From NCBI GenBank assembly GCA_023391095.1, contig JAEWBN010000016.1, positions 1 to 64,000 of the forward strand: a DNA stretch of 64,000 nucleotides. Direction: 5' to 3'. The position numbers were made by a program, and so were the translations under genes. Source of the DNA: Pseudomonadota bacterium. Its GTDB lineage: Bacteria > Pseudomonadota > Alphaproteobacteria > Rhizobiales > Devosiaceae. Under the pieces are notes generated by a model that had not been told where the DNA came from, ran no database searches, and saw only the letters and a list, made by a program, of their open reading frames with translations. The stretch's first letter is position 1. Each line of letters starts with the position of its first letter. This document shows positions 57,185-64,000 of the stretch, piece by piece.

Positions 57185-57241
57185 CGGGCCGTTGCGACGG
57201 CCCGCCCACTCGACAAGAGGCCCGGATATAAGTTCGGGCCT
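57185..57241 (+). promoter_or_regulatory. paired hairpins in the atpD-atpC gap
   Basis: First hairpin: CGGGCCGT (57185-57192), loop TGCG, ACGGCCCG (57197-57204), a perfect 8-base-pair stem. Second: AGGCCCG (57218-57224) with CGGGCCT (57235-57241). Neither has a T-run, so they are more likely mRNA-stabilising or translation-spacing structures than terminators. Confidence 0.5.
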
Positions 57242-57262
57242 TCCTGCCAAAGGACCTAAAGA

Positions 57263-57688
57263 ATGGCTGAAGGCCTCAAGATCGAGATCGTTTCGCCCGA
57301 GCGTCTGGTGCTGTCGGAAACCGTTCATTCGGTTACCGTTCCGGGCAGCGAAGGCTATTTCACGGTCATGCATGACCATGCCCCGTTCATGACGACCTTG
57401 CGTGCCGGCTTCATCACCGTGACCAAGGATGGCGGCCGCGCCGACATCTATTTCGTCAAGGGCGGCTTTGCCGACGTCTCGCCGGCGGGCCTGACCATCC
57501 TTGCCGAGCAGTCCGTGCCGTTTACCGACTTCGACCATGCGGACCTGCAGGTGCAGATCAAGGCAGCCGAAGAAGAACTCTCCCGCGCCGCCTCGCCGGA
57601 AGATCGATCTTTTGCCCAGGAAATGGTTTCCGGTCTCCTCAACCTGGCGCTCGAGGCCCAGCAGCTCAACGGAACTCATATCCACTAG
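57263..57688 (+). CDS. atpC: ATP synthase F1 subunit epsilon
   Basis: Small regulatory subunit, 141 residues. The N-terminal beta sandwich is clear: IEIVSPERLVLSETVHSVTV, PGSEGYFTVMHDHAPFMTTL, then VKGGFADVSPAGLTILAEQSV. The C-terminal helical part is short and acidic. AAAGGA is placed before the ATG. Last gene of the atp operon; a terminator follows 33 bases after its stop. Confidence 0.97.
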   Translation: MAEGLKIEIVSPERLVLSETVHSVTVPGSEGYFTVMHDHAPFMTTLRAGFITVTKDGGRADIYFVKGGFADVSPAGLTILAEQSVPFTDFDHADLQVQIKAAEEELSRAASPEDRSFAQEMVSGLLNLALEAQQLNGTHIH

Positions 57689-57720
57689 ACTGCTCCCGCC
57701 GAGCGTCCAGAAATTACAAG

Positions 57721-57749
57721 AGGCCGCCCATTTTCGAGGCGGCCTTTTG
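57721..57749 (+). terminator. Rho-independent terminator of the atp operon
   Basis: AGGCCGCC (57721-57728) pairs with GGCGGCCT (57738-57745), then TTT. It closes the atpHAGDC unit. Another 150 bases of AT-richer leader come before the chemoreceptor gene. Confidence 0.85.
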
Positions 57750-57900
57750 CTTTGATTTTGAGCAAGTCGCTCAACGTTTGTGCAAGTGCTTGATATCGCT
57801 AGAAAAAATGGCGCGATCAACGTCCGGTTAAGATTTTGCCCGCAGTCTCGGCTCCCAGGGAGAGGGTGGTGTCCGGGGGCGGACAAACGGGGACTTCAGC

Positions 57901-60057
57901 ATGGGCACACTTCTGGGCAATCTGCGCCTGACTTTCGCCATTCCTGCCATGACCATCGCCGCGCTGGGAACCGCCATGCTTGCGGTGCTCGGCGGGCTGT
58001 ACCTGAGCCTCAGCGGCACGGTCGAACGCGACACCGAGGCTGCGGTCGTCAGCACGACCCGAGTGGCCTCGCAAATCCTGCAGGTGAATCTCCCGAGCGT
58101 CGAAATTGTCCTAAATGAGCAAGGCGGGGTTGAGGGCCTTCTGGCGCGCAGCATGCCGCGCTTGCGAACCTATGATGTGATCGACACGGTCGCGCGCGTG
58201 TCCGGCCAGGACGCGGCGCTCTATACATTCGATGCCGAGGCAGGCCCTGACTTCACCGTTGGCAGCACCAGCCTTCTGCTCGCCAATGGAGAGCGGCTCA
58301 TCGACAGTCCCATTCCGGCTGGCAGCGAGCTCTTTGAAACTCTCGCCAGCAATGTTCCGGCCCGCCGGAGCGCGGTGATCGAAGACACGCGCTACGTCCT
58401 CCAGTATCAACCTATTGCGACGGTGGAGGGCCAAGTCATCGGCGCGTTGATGGTAGCCGTGGACCGGGGGCCGATTGAAGCCGTGCTGTTCCGCTCCATG
58501 CTGTTGATCGGCGCGACCGGAGGGCTCGCCATGCTTGTGATCGCCCTGGGGGCGTTGCTGGTCGCGCGGCGGCTGACGCACCCCATTCCAGCCCTTGCAG
58601 AGGCGATGGAGAGCATCGCCAACGGAAATCTCGATTCACCCGTGCCTTATGTTGAGGCCCGCAATGAAATCGGTGCCATGGCGCGTGCTGTCGAAGTGTT
58701 CAGGGCCAATGGCCTCGAAAAGGCGGCGCTTGATGTCCAGGCCCGCCAGCATCTGCTCGAAGCGGCAGACCATACCGGGCAATTGCAGGCCATTGGCCGG
58801 AGCCAGATCGTCGTCGAGTTTGCGCTTGATGGCACCGTGCTGACGGCGAACGAGAATTTCCTTAACCTGGTCGGATATGACCTCGCCCCGATCATCAGCA
58901 AGCCCAATGCCTTTTTCCTTTTCGACGCCGATCCCTCCAACCAGGTCTACAAACAGTTCTGGCTCGACCTGGCTGCAGGCCAATTCAAGAGTGGGGAATA
59001 TCGGCGCCGGACCAGCGCCGGTGGCGAAGTGTGGATACAAAGCACTTTCACGCCCATCTGCGACACCAGCGGTATGCCTTACAAGGTCGTTCAGTTCGCT
59101 ACTGAAGTCACGGCTCGCAAGCAGACCGTTGCCGCGATCGGGGCAGCTCTGAAGCGGCTTGCGGATGGAGATTTGGGGCACCTGTTGGTCGACCCCTTCC
59201 CGCCCGAGTTCGAGGATCTGCGCTTCGCGCTCAATGGCACGATCGAGCGCTTTGCCGACGTGGTCGGGCGCCTGCAGCAAACGACGCGTGCCTTGCGCGT
59301 AGCCAGCGGCGAACTGCTCTCTGGCGCCAATGATCTGAGCGAACGCACAACCCGGCAGGCGGCCACGATCGAGGAAACGTCCGCCGCCATGGAGGAATTG
59401 TCTCATACTGTGGCCAGCAATGCCGACATGGCGCAGGAAGCTGCCCATAAGGCGCAGAGCGTGGCCCGGTCAACGGCGGAGAGCAGCGCTGTGATGGGTG
59501 AGGTCAGCCAGGCCATGGAGCGCATTACGCAGTCATCCTCCCGCATCGCAAACATCATCGGCATGATCGATGACATCGCGTTCCAGACCAATCTTCTGGC
59601 TCTCAACGCCTCGGTAGAGGCAGCGCGGGCCGGCGATGCCGGCAAGGGCTTTGCGGTTGTCGCCATCGAAGTACGTCGGCTGGCGCAGGGCGCGGCGCAG
59701 GCTTCCGCTGAGGTCAAGGCCCTGGTGGACCATAGCGATGCCGAGGTACGGGGTGGAACCGACCTTGTCCTGACTGCGGAAAACAAGCTCCGGGCGATGC
59801 GCGAGGCCGTGGACGCCAATGCAGCTCTAGTCCAGGCCATTGCCAGCGCCTGCCGCGAGCAGGCCTCTTCCATCGAGGAGGTCAACACTGCCGTGCGTAC
59901 GCTCGACCAGATGACGCAGCACAATGCGTCGCTCGTGGAAGAGACCAATGCGGTGATCGAGCAGACCGAGGGCCAGACGCATGAACTCGACCGGCTGGTG
60001 GACCTGTTCCGGCTTGGGGACGAGGTGCCCCCGATACAGGAGCGCCGGGCAGCCTAA
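57901..60057 (+). CDS. methyl-accepting chemotaxis protein with PAS domain
   Basis: A 718-residue transmembrane chemoreceptor. Order: membrane helix (about residues 12-36), periplasmic Cache-like ligand domain, second helix (about 198-222), HAMP (AEAMESIANGNLDSPVP), a PAS-type domain (IVVEFALDGTVLTANENFLNLVGYD) at about residues 300-405, a second HAMP-like segment (LKRLADGDLGHLL), then the signalling domain. Its hairpin tip DDIAFQTNLLALNASVEAARAGD is near residues 557-579. The cytosolic PAS may sense redox or a small ligand. The stop overlaps that of the racemase pseudogene. Confidence 0.95.
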   Translation: MGTLLGNLRLTFAIPAMTIAALGTAMLAVLGGLYLSLSGTVERDTEAAVVSTTRVASQILQVNLPSVEIVLNEQGGVEGLLARSMPRLRTYDVIDTVARVSGQDAALYTFDAEAGPDFTVGSTSLLLANGERLIDSPIPAGSELFETLASNVPARRSAVIEDTRYVLQYQPIATVEGQVIGALMVAVDRGPIEAVLFRSMLLIGATGGLAMLVIALGALLVARRLTHPIPALAEAMESIANGNLDSPVPYVEARNEIGAMARAVEVFRANGLEKAALDVQARQHLLEAADHTGQLQAIGRSQIVVEFALDGTVLTANENFLNLVGYDLAPIISKPNAFFLFDADPSNQVYKQFWLDLAAGQFKSGEYRRRTSAGGEVWIQSTFTPICDTSGMPYKVVQFATEVTARKQTVAAIGAALKRLADGDLGHLLVDPFPPEFEDLRFALNGTIERFADVVGRLQQTTRALRVASGELLSGANDLSERTTRQAATIEETSAAMEELSHTVASNADMAQEAAHKAQSVARSTAESSAVMGEVSQAMERITQSSSRIANIIGMIDDIAFQTNLLALNASVEAARAGDAGKGFAVVAIEVRRLAQGAAQASAEVKALVDHSDAEVRGGTDLVLTAENKLRAMREAVDANAALVQAIASACREQASSIEEVNTAVRTLDQMTQHNASLVEETNAVIEQTEGQTHELDRLVDLFRLGDEVPPIQERRAA

Positions 60058-60745
60058 TCGCCGCTCAGCGCCGCGTCCACCACCGCGCGGGCGTGAAGGT
60101 CGGTGGTGTCATAGGTGGGCAGGGGACTAGTGCTGTCATCGATCAGCATGCCGATTTCGGTGCAGCCCAGGATTACGGCGTCAGCTCCACGCGCAGCCAG
60201 GCGACCGATGGCGTCCACATAGATGCGGCGGGACTCTTCGCGCACGATGCCGCGGCAAAGTTCGTCATAGATGATGCCATTGAGATTGGTCCGATCGACC
60301 TCGGGCACGAGCACCGACAGGCCGCGTGCCTCGAGGCGTTCGCGATAAAAGGGCATCTCCATGGTGAACCGCGTGCCCAGAAGGCCCACCGTGCCATAGC
60401 CGTCGCCCAGAAGTGCGTCCGCCGTCGGGTCTGCAATGTGCACGAAGGGCACGTCGATGCCCTCCAGCATCCGGTCGGCGACCACATGCATGGTGTTCGT
60501 CGCCAGCCCCAGGATCTGTGCACCGGCAGCGACCAGGCGTTTGGCCGAAGTATTCAGGAGCACTCCGGCCTCGTCCCACTGACCAGCCGACTGCAGGTCG
60601 GCAACAGGGGCGAGTCCAGTGAGTCGAGGAGGATGGGTGCGGAGTGCAGGCCACCCCGCAGGGCAGCGGTTTCCTGGTTGAGGATGCGGTAATAGTGGGC
60701 GGTCGATTCCCAGCTCATGCCGCCGATCAGTCCGATGGTCTTCAT
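60054..60745 (-). pseudogene. aspartate/glutamate racemase family gene with a single-base frameshift
   Basis: The first frame (from 60745) reads MKTIGLIGGMSWESTAHYYR and RGGLHSAPILLDSLD, the usual start of this racemase family, then runs into nonsense and stops at 60554. The second frame picks up APVADLQSAGQWDEAGVLLN and goes on through LATNTMHVVAD and ADAVILGCTEIGMLI, with both active-site cysteine regions of the family partly conserved (the first is a Thr: TNTMH). One base is missing near 60612. The joined product would be about 229 residues. It may be a recent pseudogene or an error. It lies 3 bases behind rppH. Confidence 0.82.
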
Positions 60746-60748
60746 GGC

Positions 60749-61285
60749 TCAGGTATGGGTGAAGCGCTGGGGAATATCGGCGAAGGCTGCGACGACCTTT
60801 TGGTAAGCGTCCCGCTTGAAGGGGACAATGAGTGACGGCGTCCGCGAGAGACGCTCCCAGCGCCAGGCATTAAACTCCGGCTTGAACTTGCCGCCTGCAG
60901 GCGCTTCGACATTGATCTCGCTGTCGTCGCCGGTAAAGGCGAAGGCGAACCAGCGCTGGCGCTGCCCGCGATACTTGCCCTTGAAACCGATCCCCAGCAG
61001 ATCATCGGGCAGGTCGTAGTAGATCCATTCCGGCGCTTCGGCGACGAGACTGACCGAGGTGATGTTGGTTTCCTCGTGCAGCTCACGCAGGGCGGCCCGC
61101 AACGGGTCCTCACCCTGGTCGATGCCGCCCTGGGGCATCTGCCAGGCAAAGCCTTGCTTGGCAGACTGGTCCGGATCGCCCTCGGACAAGCGATGGCCGA
61201 CAAACACATTGCCCATGGGGTTGAACACGGCGATCCCAACGCAATCGCGATAGGGCATGGCGTCTCGATTGGGCAGGCTGGGCAT
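60749..61285 (-). CDS. rppH: RNA pyrophosphohydrolase (Nudix)
   Basis: Removes pyrophosphate from 5' ends of mRNA to start decay. The 178-residue protein has the full Nudix box GGIDQGEDPLRAALRELHEE, ahead of it FAWQMPQ, and the family opening YRDCVGIAVFNPMGNVFVGHR. It lies in the envC-ctpA-(polysaccharide deacetylase)-rppH order usual for the group. A later ATG near 61258 is possible, but the first is kept. Confidence 0.96.
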   Translation of the reverse strand: MPSLPNRDAMPYRDCVGIAVFNPMGNVFVGHRLSEGDPDQSAKQGFAWQMPQGGIDQGEDPLRAALRELHEETNITSVSLVAEAPEWIYYDLPDDLLGIGFKGKYRGQRQRWFAFAFTGDDSEINVEAPAGGKFKPEFNAWRWERLSRTPSLIVPFKRDAYQKVVAAFADIPQRFTHT

Positions 61286-61296
61286 GGAGGGACTTT

Positions 61297-62400
61297 CTAC
61301 TTCATCAGGGCGCTGGCGGGCACAAGGGTAATGCCCTTGCCGTCCAGGTCACGCGCCCATTCGGCCAGAGTGCCCACCGAAATGGGCAATGCGCTCACAA
61401 TACCGATGGCGCTGCCGGTTTGCACGGCCTCGGACTCAAGGCTGGCAAGCGCTGAAAGAATGGATGCCCGTGCCGGGTTGGCATCGATCATCTGGCTCGC
61501 TCGCGCAAAGGGCACCTTGTTGACGCCGGACAATTGGGGGGCAACCGAGCGATTGGATGAGCCGTCGTCCAGATAGCCGATGCCGCGCGTACCCAGTTCT
61601 TCCATCATCGGGGCAAGATCCGCTGCCGAAGCCGTGAAGCGGGCGCCCATATTATTGATCACCCCGAAATAGCCGCCGAACCGCGACATCAGCCAGAAGA
61701 GCTTTTCGAGGTTGGCGCGCGGCTGCTCACCCGTCAGCAGGGTATGGGGGCCGGGGTCGTTTTGCGGATAGTCGAAGGGCTCGAGGGGGATTTCGAGCAT
61801 GACCTCATGCCCGGCAGTGCGCGCAGCGGCCACAGTGGTTTCCAGCGAGCGGCCGTAGGGCGCAAAGGCCAGGGTCACATCAGCCGGCAGGCTGTCTATG
61901 GCATCCAGCGAACCCTGTTCGTTGATGCCAAGGCCCGTCACAACCACAGCGATCTTGGGACCGGAGATGGCTGCTGAATCCACCGGACGCCGGTAGGCGG
62001 AAAATGGGGTGAGGCCGGTGGTCGCAATGCGCGGAATGGCGCCGTTGGAGGTTTCTTCGGTCAGGTCGGGCAAGGCCCCATAGCGATCGGCCAGTTGTCC
62101 GCCCGCAGCAGGGGCCGCAGGAGCGGCGCCTGCGGGATACTGCATGGGGTCGGCGGTGATCGTTGCGGGACCACTGGCGACCGACTGGGCGACGCTGTTG
62201 CTATCCCGGGTCGAGGTTATGGCCACTTCCTGGCTGGGCCGGCCTCCGTCAGGCGTTTCCACCAGCAGGATGCGGGCCAGAAACCCGGCCAAGATCAGGC
62301 CGACGACCAGGAACAGCAACCGGGCGACGGGAAAATGCCCCTTGCCGCCACGGTGCCGGTTCTTACGGCCGGTAAGCGGGGTGCTGAGGTCATTGGCCAT
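61297..62400 (-). CDS. divergent polysaccharide deacetylase family protein (YibQ type)
   Basis: A 367-residue membrane-anchored protein. A basic start and one helix (about residues 26-46) precede a Pro/Ala linker. The catalytic domain has VVVTGLGINEQGSLDAIDSL, LPADVTLAFAPYGRSL, MLEIPLEPFDYPQNDPGPHT and NNMGARFTAS. In this alphaproteobacterial branch the first metal Asp of polysaccharide deacetylases is replaced, here Thr-Gly, so the enzyme activity is uncertain. It sits 11 bases ahead of rppH and behind ctpA. Confidence 0.9.
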   Translation of the reverse strand: MANDLSTPLTGRKNRHRGGKGHFPVARLLFLVVGLILAGFLARILLVETPDGGRPSQEVAITSTRDSNSVAQSVASGPATITADPMQYPAGAAPAAPAAGGQLADRYGALPDLTEETSNGAIPRIATTGLTPFSAYRRPVDSAAISGPKIAVVVTGLGINEQGSLDAIDSLPADVTLAFAPYGRSLETTVAAARTAGHEVMLEIPLEPFDYPQNDPGPHTLLTGEQPRANLEKLFWLMSRFGGYFGVINNMGARFTASAADLAPMMEELGTRGIGYLDDGSSNRSVAPQLSGVNKVPFARASQMIDANPARASILSALASLESEAVQTGSAIGIVSALPISVGTLAEWARDLDGKGITLVPASALMK

Positions 62401-62486
62401 GCGGGATGCCGCTCGAGGATGGGTGATCGACAGGATGCGGCACCGAATCACGCGCCACATCCCAAGTTTACCACGGTTTGCGCAGC

Positions 62487-63899
62487 CTATTCCTGGCTGG
62501 GCGGGTAGGCGGGGTCCATCTCCTCGCCGTTGATCAGCCTGAGCGCAAATTGCAGTTGGCTGTCGTCGGCCATCTCCGCCGGCACATAGACGGAGGACCC
62601 CACGGTAGATTCTTCCTGACCCTCGATGGTGATGTGACCCTCAAGGCCGGCTTCACCAATGATTTCGTCACGGCCCTGGAATTCCTCGGGCACGACCTGG
62701 CGGACTTCGATGTCCGGGGTAATGCCCAGAGCCTGGATGGAGCGGTTGTTGGGCGTGTAGTAGCGGGCGGTCGTCAGCCGCATGGCGCCATCGGGGCCAA
62801 GCGAGATGATCGACTGCACCGAGCCCTTGCCGAAGGAGCGCGTGCCCACGACGGTGGCCCGCTTGTGGTCCTGCAGCGCCCCGGCCACGATTTCGGAGGC
62901 AGAAGCGGAACCGCCATTGATCAGCACGACCATGGGAATATCGGCCAGCTGGGCATCCAACTCGTCGGGCTGGGCATCATACCGGGCGCTTTCGCGTTCT
63001 GTCCGGCCGCGGGTCAGGACGACGGCGCCGCGATTGAGGAAGGCATCGGCGACATAAACCGACTGGTCCACCAGGCCGCCCGGATTGTTGCGAAGGTCCA
63101 GGATAATGCCCTTGGGTGGCACGTCGTCGCGCTCTGCGTAAATATCGCGCACGGCCCGCTCGATGCCCACATAGGCCTGTTCGGAGAACCGGGCCAGCCG
63201 GAGCACGGCCACATCGCCTTCCAGCGACCAGCGCACCGCGCGCATGGAGATGGTGTCGCGGGTCAATTCGAATTCGAGTGGGTCGGACACGCCTTCACGG
63301 ACCACGGTGATGCGAACATTGGTGCCCACGGGCCCACGCATCTTGCTGACCGCTTCGTCCTGCGTCATGCCATCGACCGGCTGGTCGTCGATCTGGACGA
63401 TGAGGTCGTTGGCAAGAATGCCGGCCCGGGCGGCGGGCGTTTCGTCGATGGGTGAGACCACCTTTATCAGGTTGTCTTCCATGATGATTTCAACGCCCAG
63501 ACCGCCGAACTGGCCGGAAATGTCTTCACGGGCCTCGTCATAGTCTACGGGCGGCAGGTAGCCGGAATGGGGGTCCAGCGAGGTCAGCATGCCCTGGATG
63601 GCGGCGCGGATCAGCTCTTCCTCGTTGGGCGGGTCGACATATTCGGCGCGGATACGGTCGAAGATCTCGCCGAAGAGGTTGAGGTCGGCATAGATTTCCT
63701 TGGGATCACGCGGGGCCGCGGCGCGTTCGGCGGCGGTGGGCTCAGGCGTTTCCCCGCTGGGATTGACTTCTTCGGCCGGTGCCTCGGTCGCCGGGGCTTC
63801 ATCGGCCGGTGCCGGCGCCTGATCCTGCGCGATGAGCACGGTTGCGGGAACCAGCAACGCCACGCTCACGGCGAGGGCGCGAAGGGTTGGGAAGCGCAT
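62487..63899 (-). CDS. ctpA: C-terminal processing peptidase CtpA (S41)
   Basis: Periplasmic serine protease that clips envelope proteins such as cell-wall hydrolases. The 470-residue protein has a signal peptide (ending TVLIAQ), a Pro/Glu-rich linker, a PDZ domain at about residues 130-215 (GLGVEIIMEDNLIKVVSPI), and the protease core. Catalytic Ser is in NGGSASASEIVAGALQDH and Lys in GTRSFGKGSVQ. The start at 63899 begins the signal peptide. It follows an EnvC-like gene, a usual pairing. Confidence 0.96.
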   Translation of the reverse strand: MRFPTLRALAVSVALLVPATVLIAQDQAPAPADEAPATEAPAEEVNPSGETPEPTAAERAAAPRDPKEIYADLNLFGEIFDRIRAEYVDPPNEEELIRAAIQGMLTSLDPHSGYLPPVDYDEAREDISGQFGGLGVEIIMEDNLIKVVSPIDETPAARAGILANDLIVQIDDQPVDGMTQDEAVSKMRGPVGTNVRITVVREGVSDPLEFELTRDTISMRAVRWSLEGDVAVLRLARFSEQAYVGIERAVRDIYAERDDVPPKGIILDLRNNPGGLVDQSVYVADAFLNRGAVVLTRGRTERESARYDAQPDELDAQLADIPMVVLINGGSASASEIVAGALQDHKRATVVGTRSFGKGSVQSIISLGPDGAMRLTTARYYTPNNRSIQALGITPDIEVRQVVPEEFQGRDEIIGEAGLEGHITIEGQEESTVGSSVYVPAEMADDSQLQFALRLINGEEMDPAYPPSQE

Positions 63900-63906
63900 G
63901 TGGGTC

Positions 63907-64000
63907 CTATCCCGTCTGTTCGTTCGTGGCCCACCACCCGTAGGGGTCGAAGGGCTCGTTGTTCTTTCGCAGTTCAATATAAAGGGTCGGCCGATCGTTT
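63907..64000 (-). CDS. EnvC-like murein hydrolase activator, M23 family (C-terminal end only)
   Basis: Only the last 30 codons are in the window. The minus-strand frame reads RPTLYIELRKNNEPFDPYGW and ends at a TAG (63907-63909). The text TLYIELRK is the typical last strand of M23/LytM peptidase domains in EnvC-type cell division activators. Position ahead of ctpA supports that. The rest lies beyond the edge, so signal peptide and coiled coil cannot be checked. Confidence 0.72.
   Translation of the reverse strand, partial: NDRPTLYIELRKNNEPFDPYGWWATNEQTG

Noticed and set aside
54849..57209. 786-residue open frame on the minus strand across atpG-atpD
   Set aside because: It mirrors atpG and atpD with no domain or ribosome site; strong codon bias of the real genes removes antisense stops.

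Overview
The window is a GC-rich, densely packed chromosomal segment of an alphaproteobacterium. Gene content and order point to the Hyphomicrobiales, and I would guess the Devosiaceae (inference, not tested). Pointers include hemC-hemD-(mitofilin-like gene)-hemY divergent from tsaD-gpsA; dapF-mtaB-ftsY-yciB; ffh-rpsP; xerC divergent from priA followed by an atpHAGDC operon without F0 genes; envC-ctpA-(divergent polysaccharide deacetylase)-rppH; and an imuA-imuB-dnaE2 cassette behind an alphaproteobacterial SOS box. No prophage, insertion sequence, CRISPR array or rRNA operon was seen.

Layout. 1-8.5 kb: the 3' part of a K+-independent proton-pumping pyrophosphatase, a VOC protein, a heme-dependent N-demethylase-like protein, a small Cys-rich secreted protein, a MarR regulator divergent from a cytochrome b561, a secreted serine hydrolase, soluble pyrophosphatase, a universal stress protein, a secreted unknown and a TerB-like protein. 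8.6-14.8 kb: the SOS mutagenesis cassette and a pterin dehydratase. 14.8-22.2 kb: tRNA-Thr(CGT), heme genes, tsaD, gpsA, YciI and EVE genes. 22.3-32.6 kb: yciB, ftsY, mtaB, dapF, then three less ordinary genes (JmjC/cupin-like, CelD/BcsL-like GNAT, soluble chemoreceptor) in front of ffh-rpsP. 32.7-38.6 kb: argC, deoD, a DUF1304 protein, an M20 peptidase, a GntR regulator, tRNA-Ala(CGC) and an SDR reductase. 38.7-49 kb is the accessory-looking part: a two-gene membrane operon ending in a membrane-anchored ClpP-like protease, a small orphan, a diguanylate cyclase, an LLM monooxygenase, two PagL-like genes (the second frameshifted), a BaiN-like flavoprotein, a secreted protein made of seven tandem Cys-containing repeats, and a DMT exporter. 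49-64 kb: xerC, priA, F1 ATP synthase, a large chemoreceptor, a frameshifted Asp/Glu racemase, rppH, a divergent polysaccharide deacetylase, ctpA and the 3' end of an EnvC-like gene.

How it works together. Most genes are housekeeping: energy (F1 ATPase, two pyrophosphatases), heme synthesis, protein targeting (ffh, ftsY), DNA repair and restart, and envelope turnover (envC, ctpA, dapF). The least explained items are the seven-repeat secreted protein, the membrane/ClpP-like pair, the JmjC-like/GNAT pair with its neighbouring soluble chemoreceptor, and the PagL-like pair. Convergent genes are packed so tightly that five pairs share overlapping stop codons, four of them through a palindromic CTAG. 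Three intergenic palindromic elements are present. Two genes carry single-base frameshifts, which are either recent decay or sequence errors.
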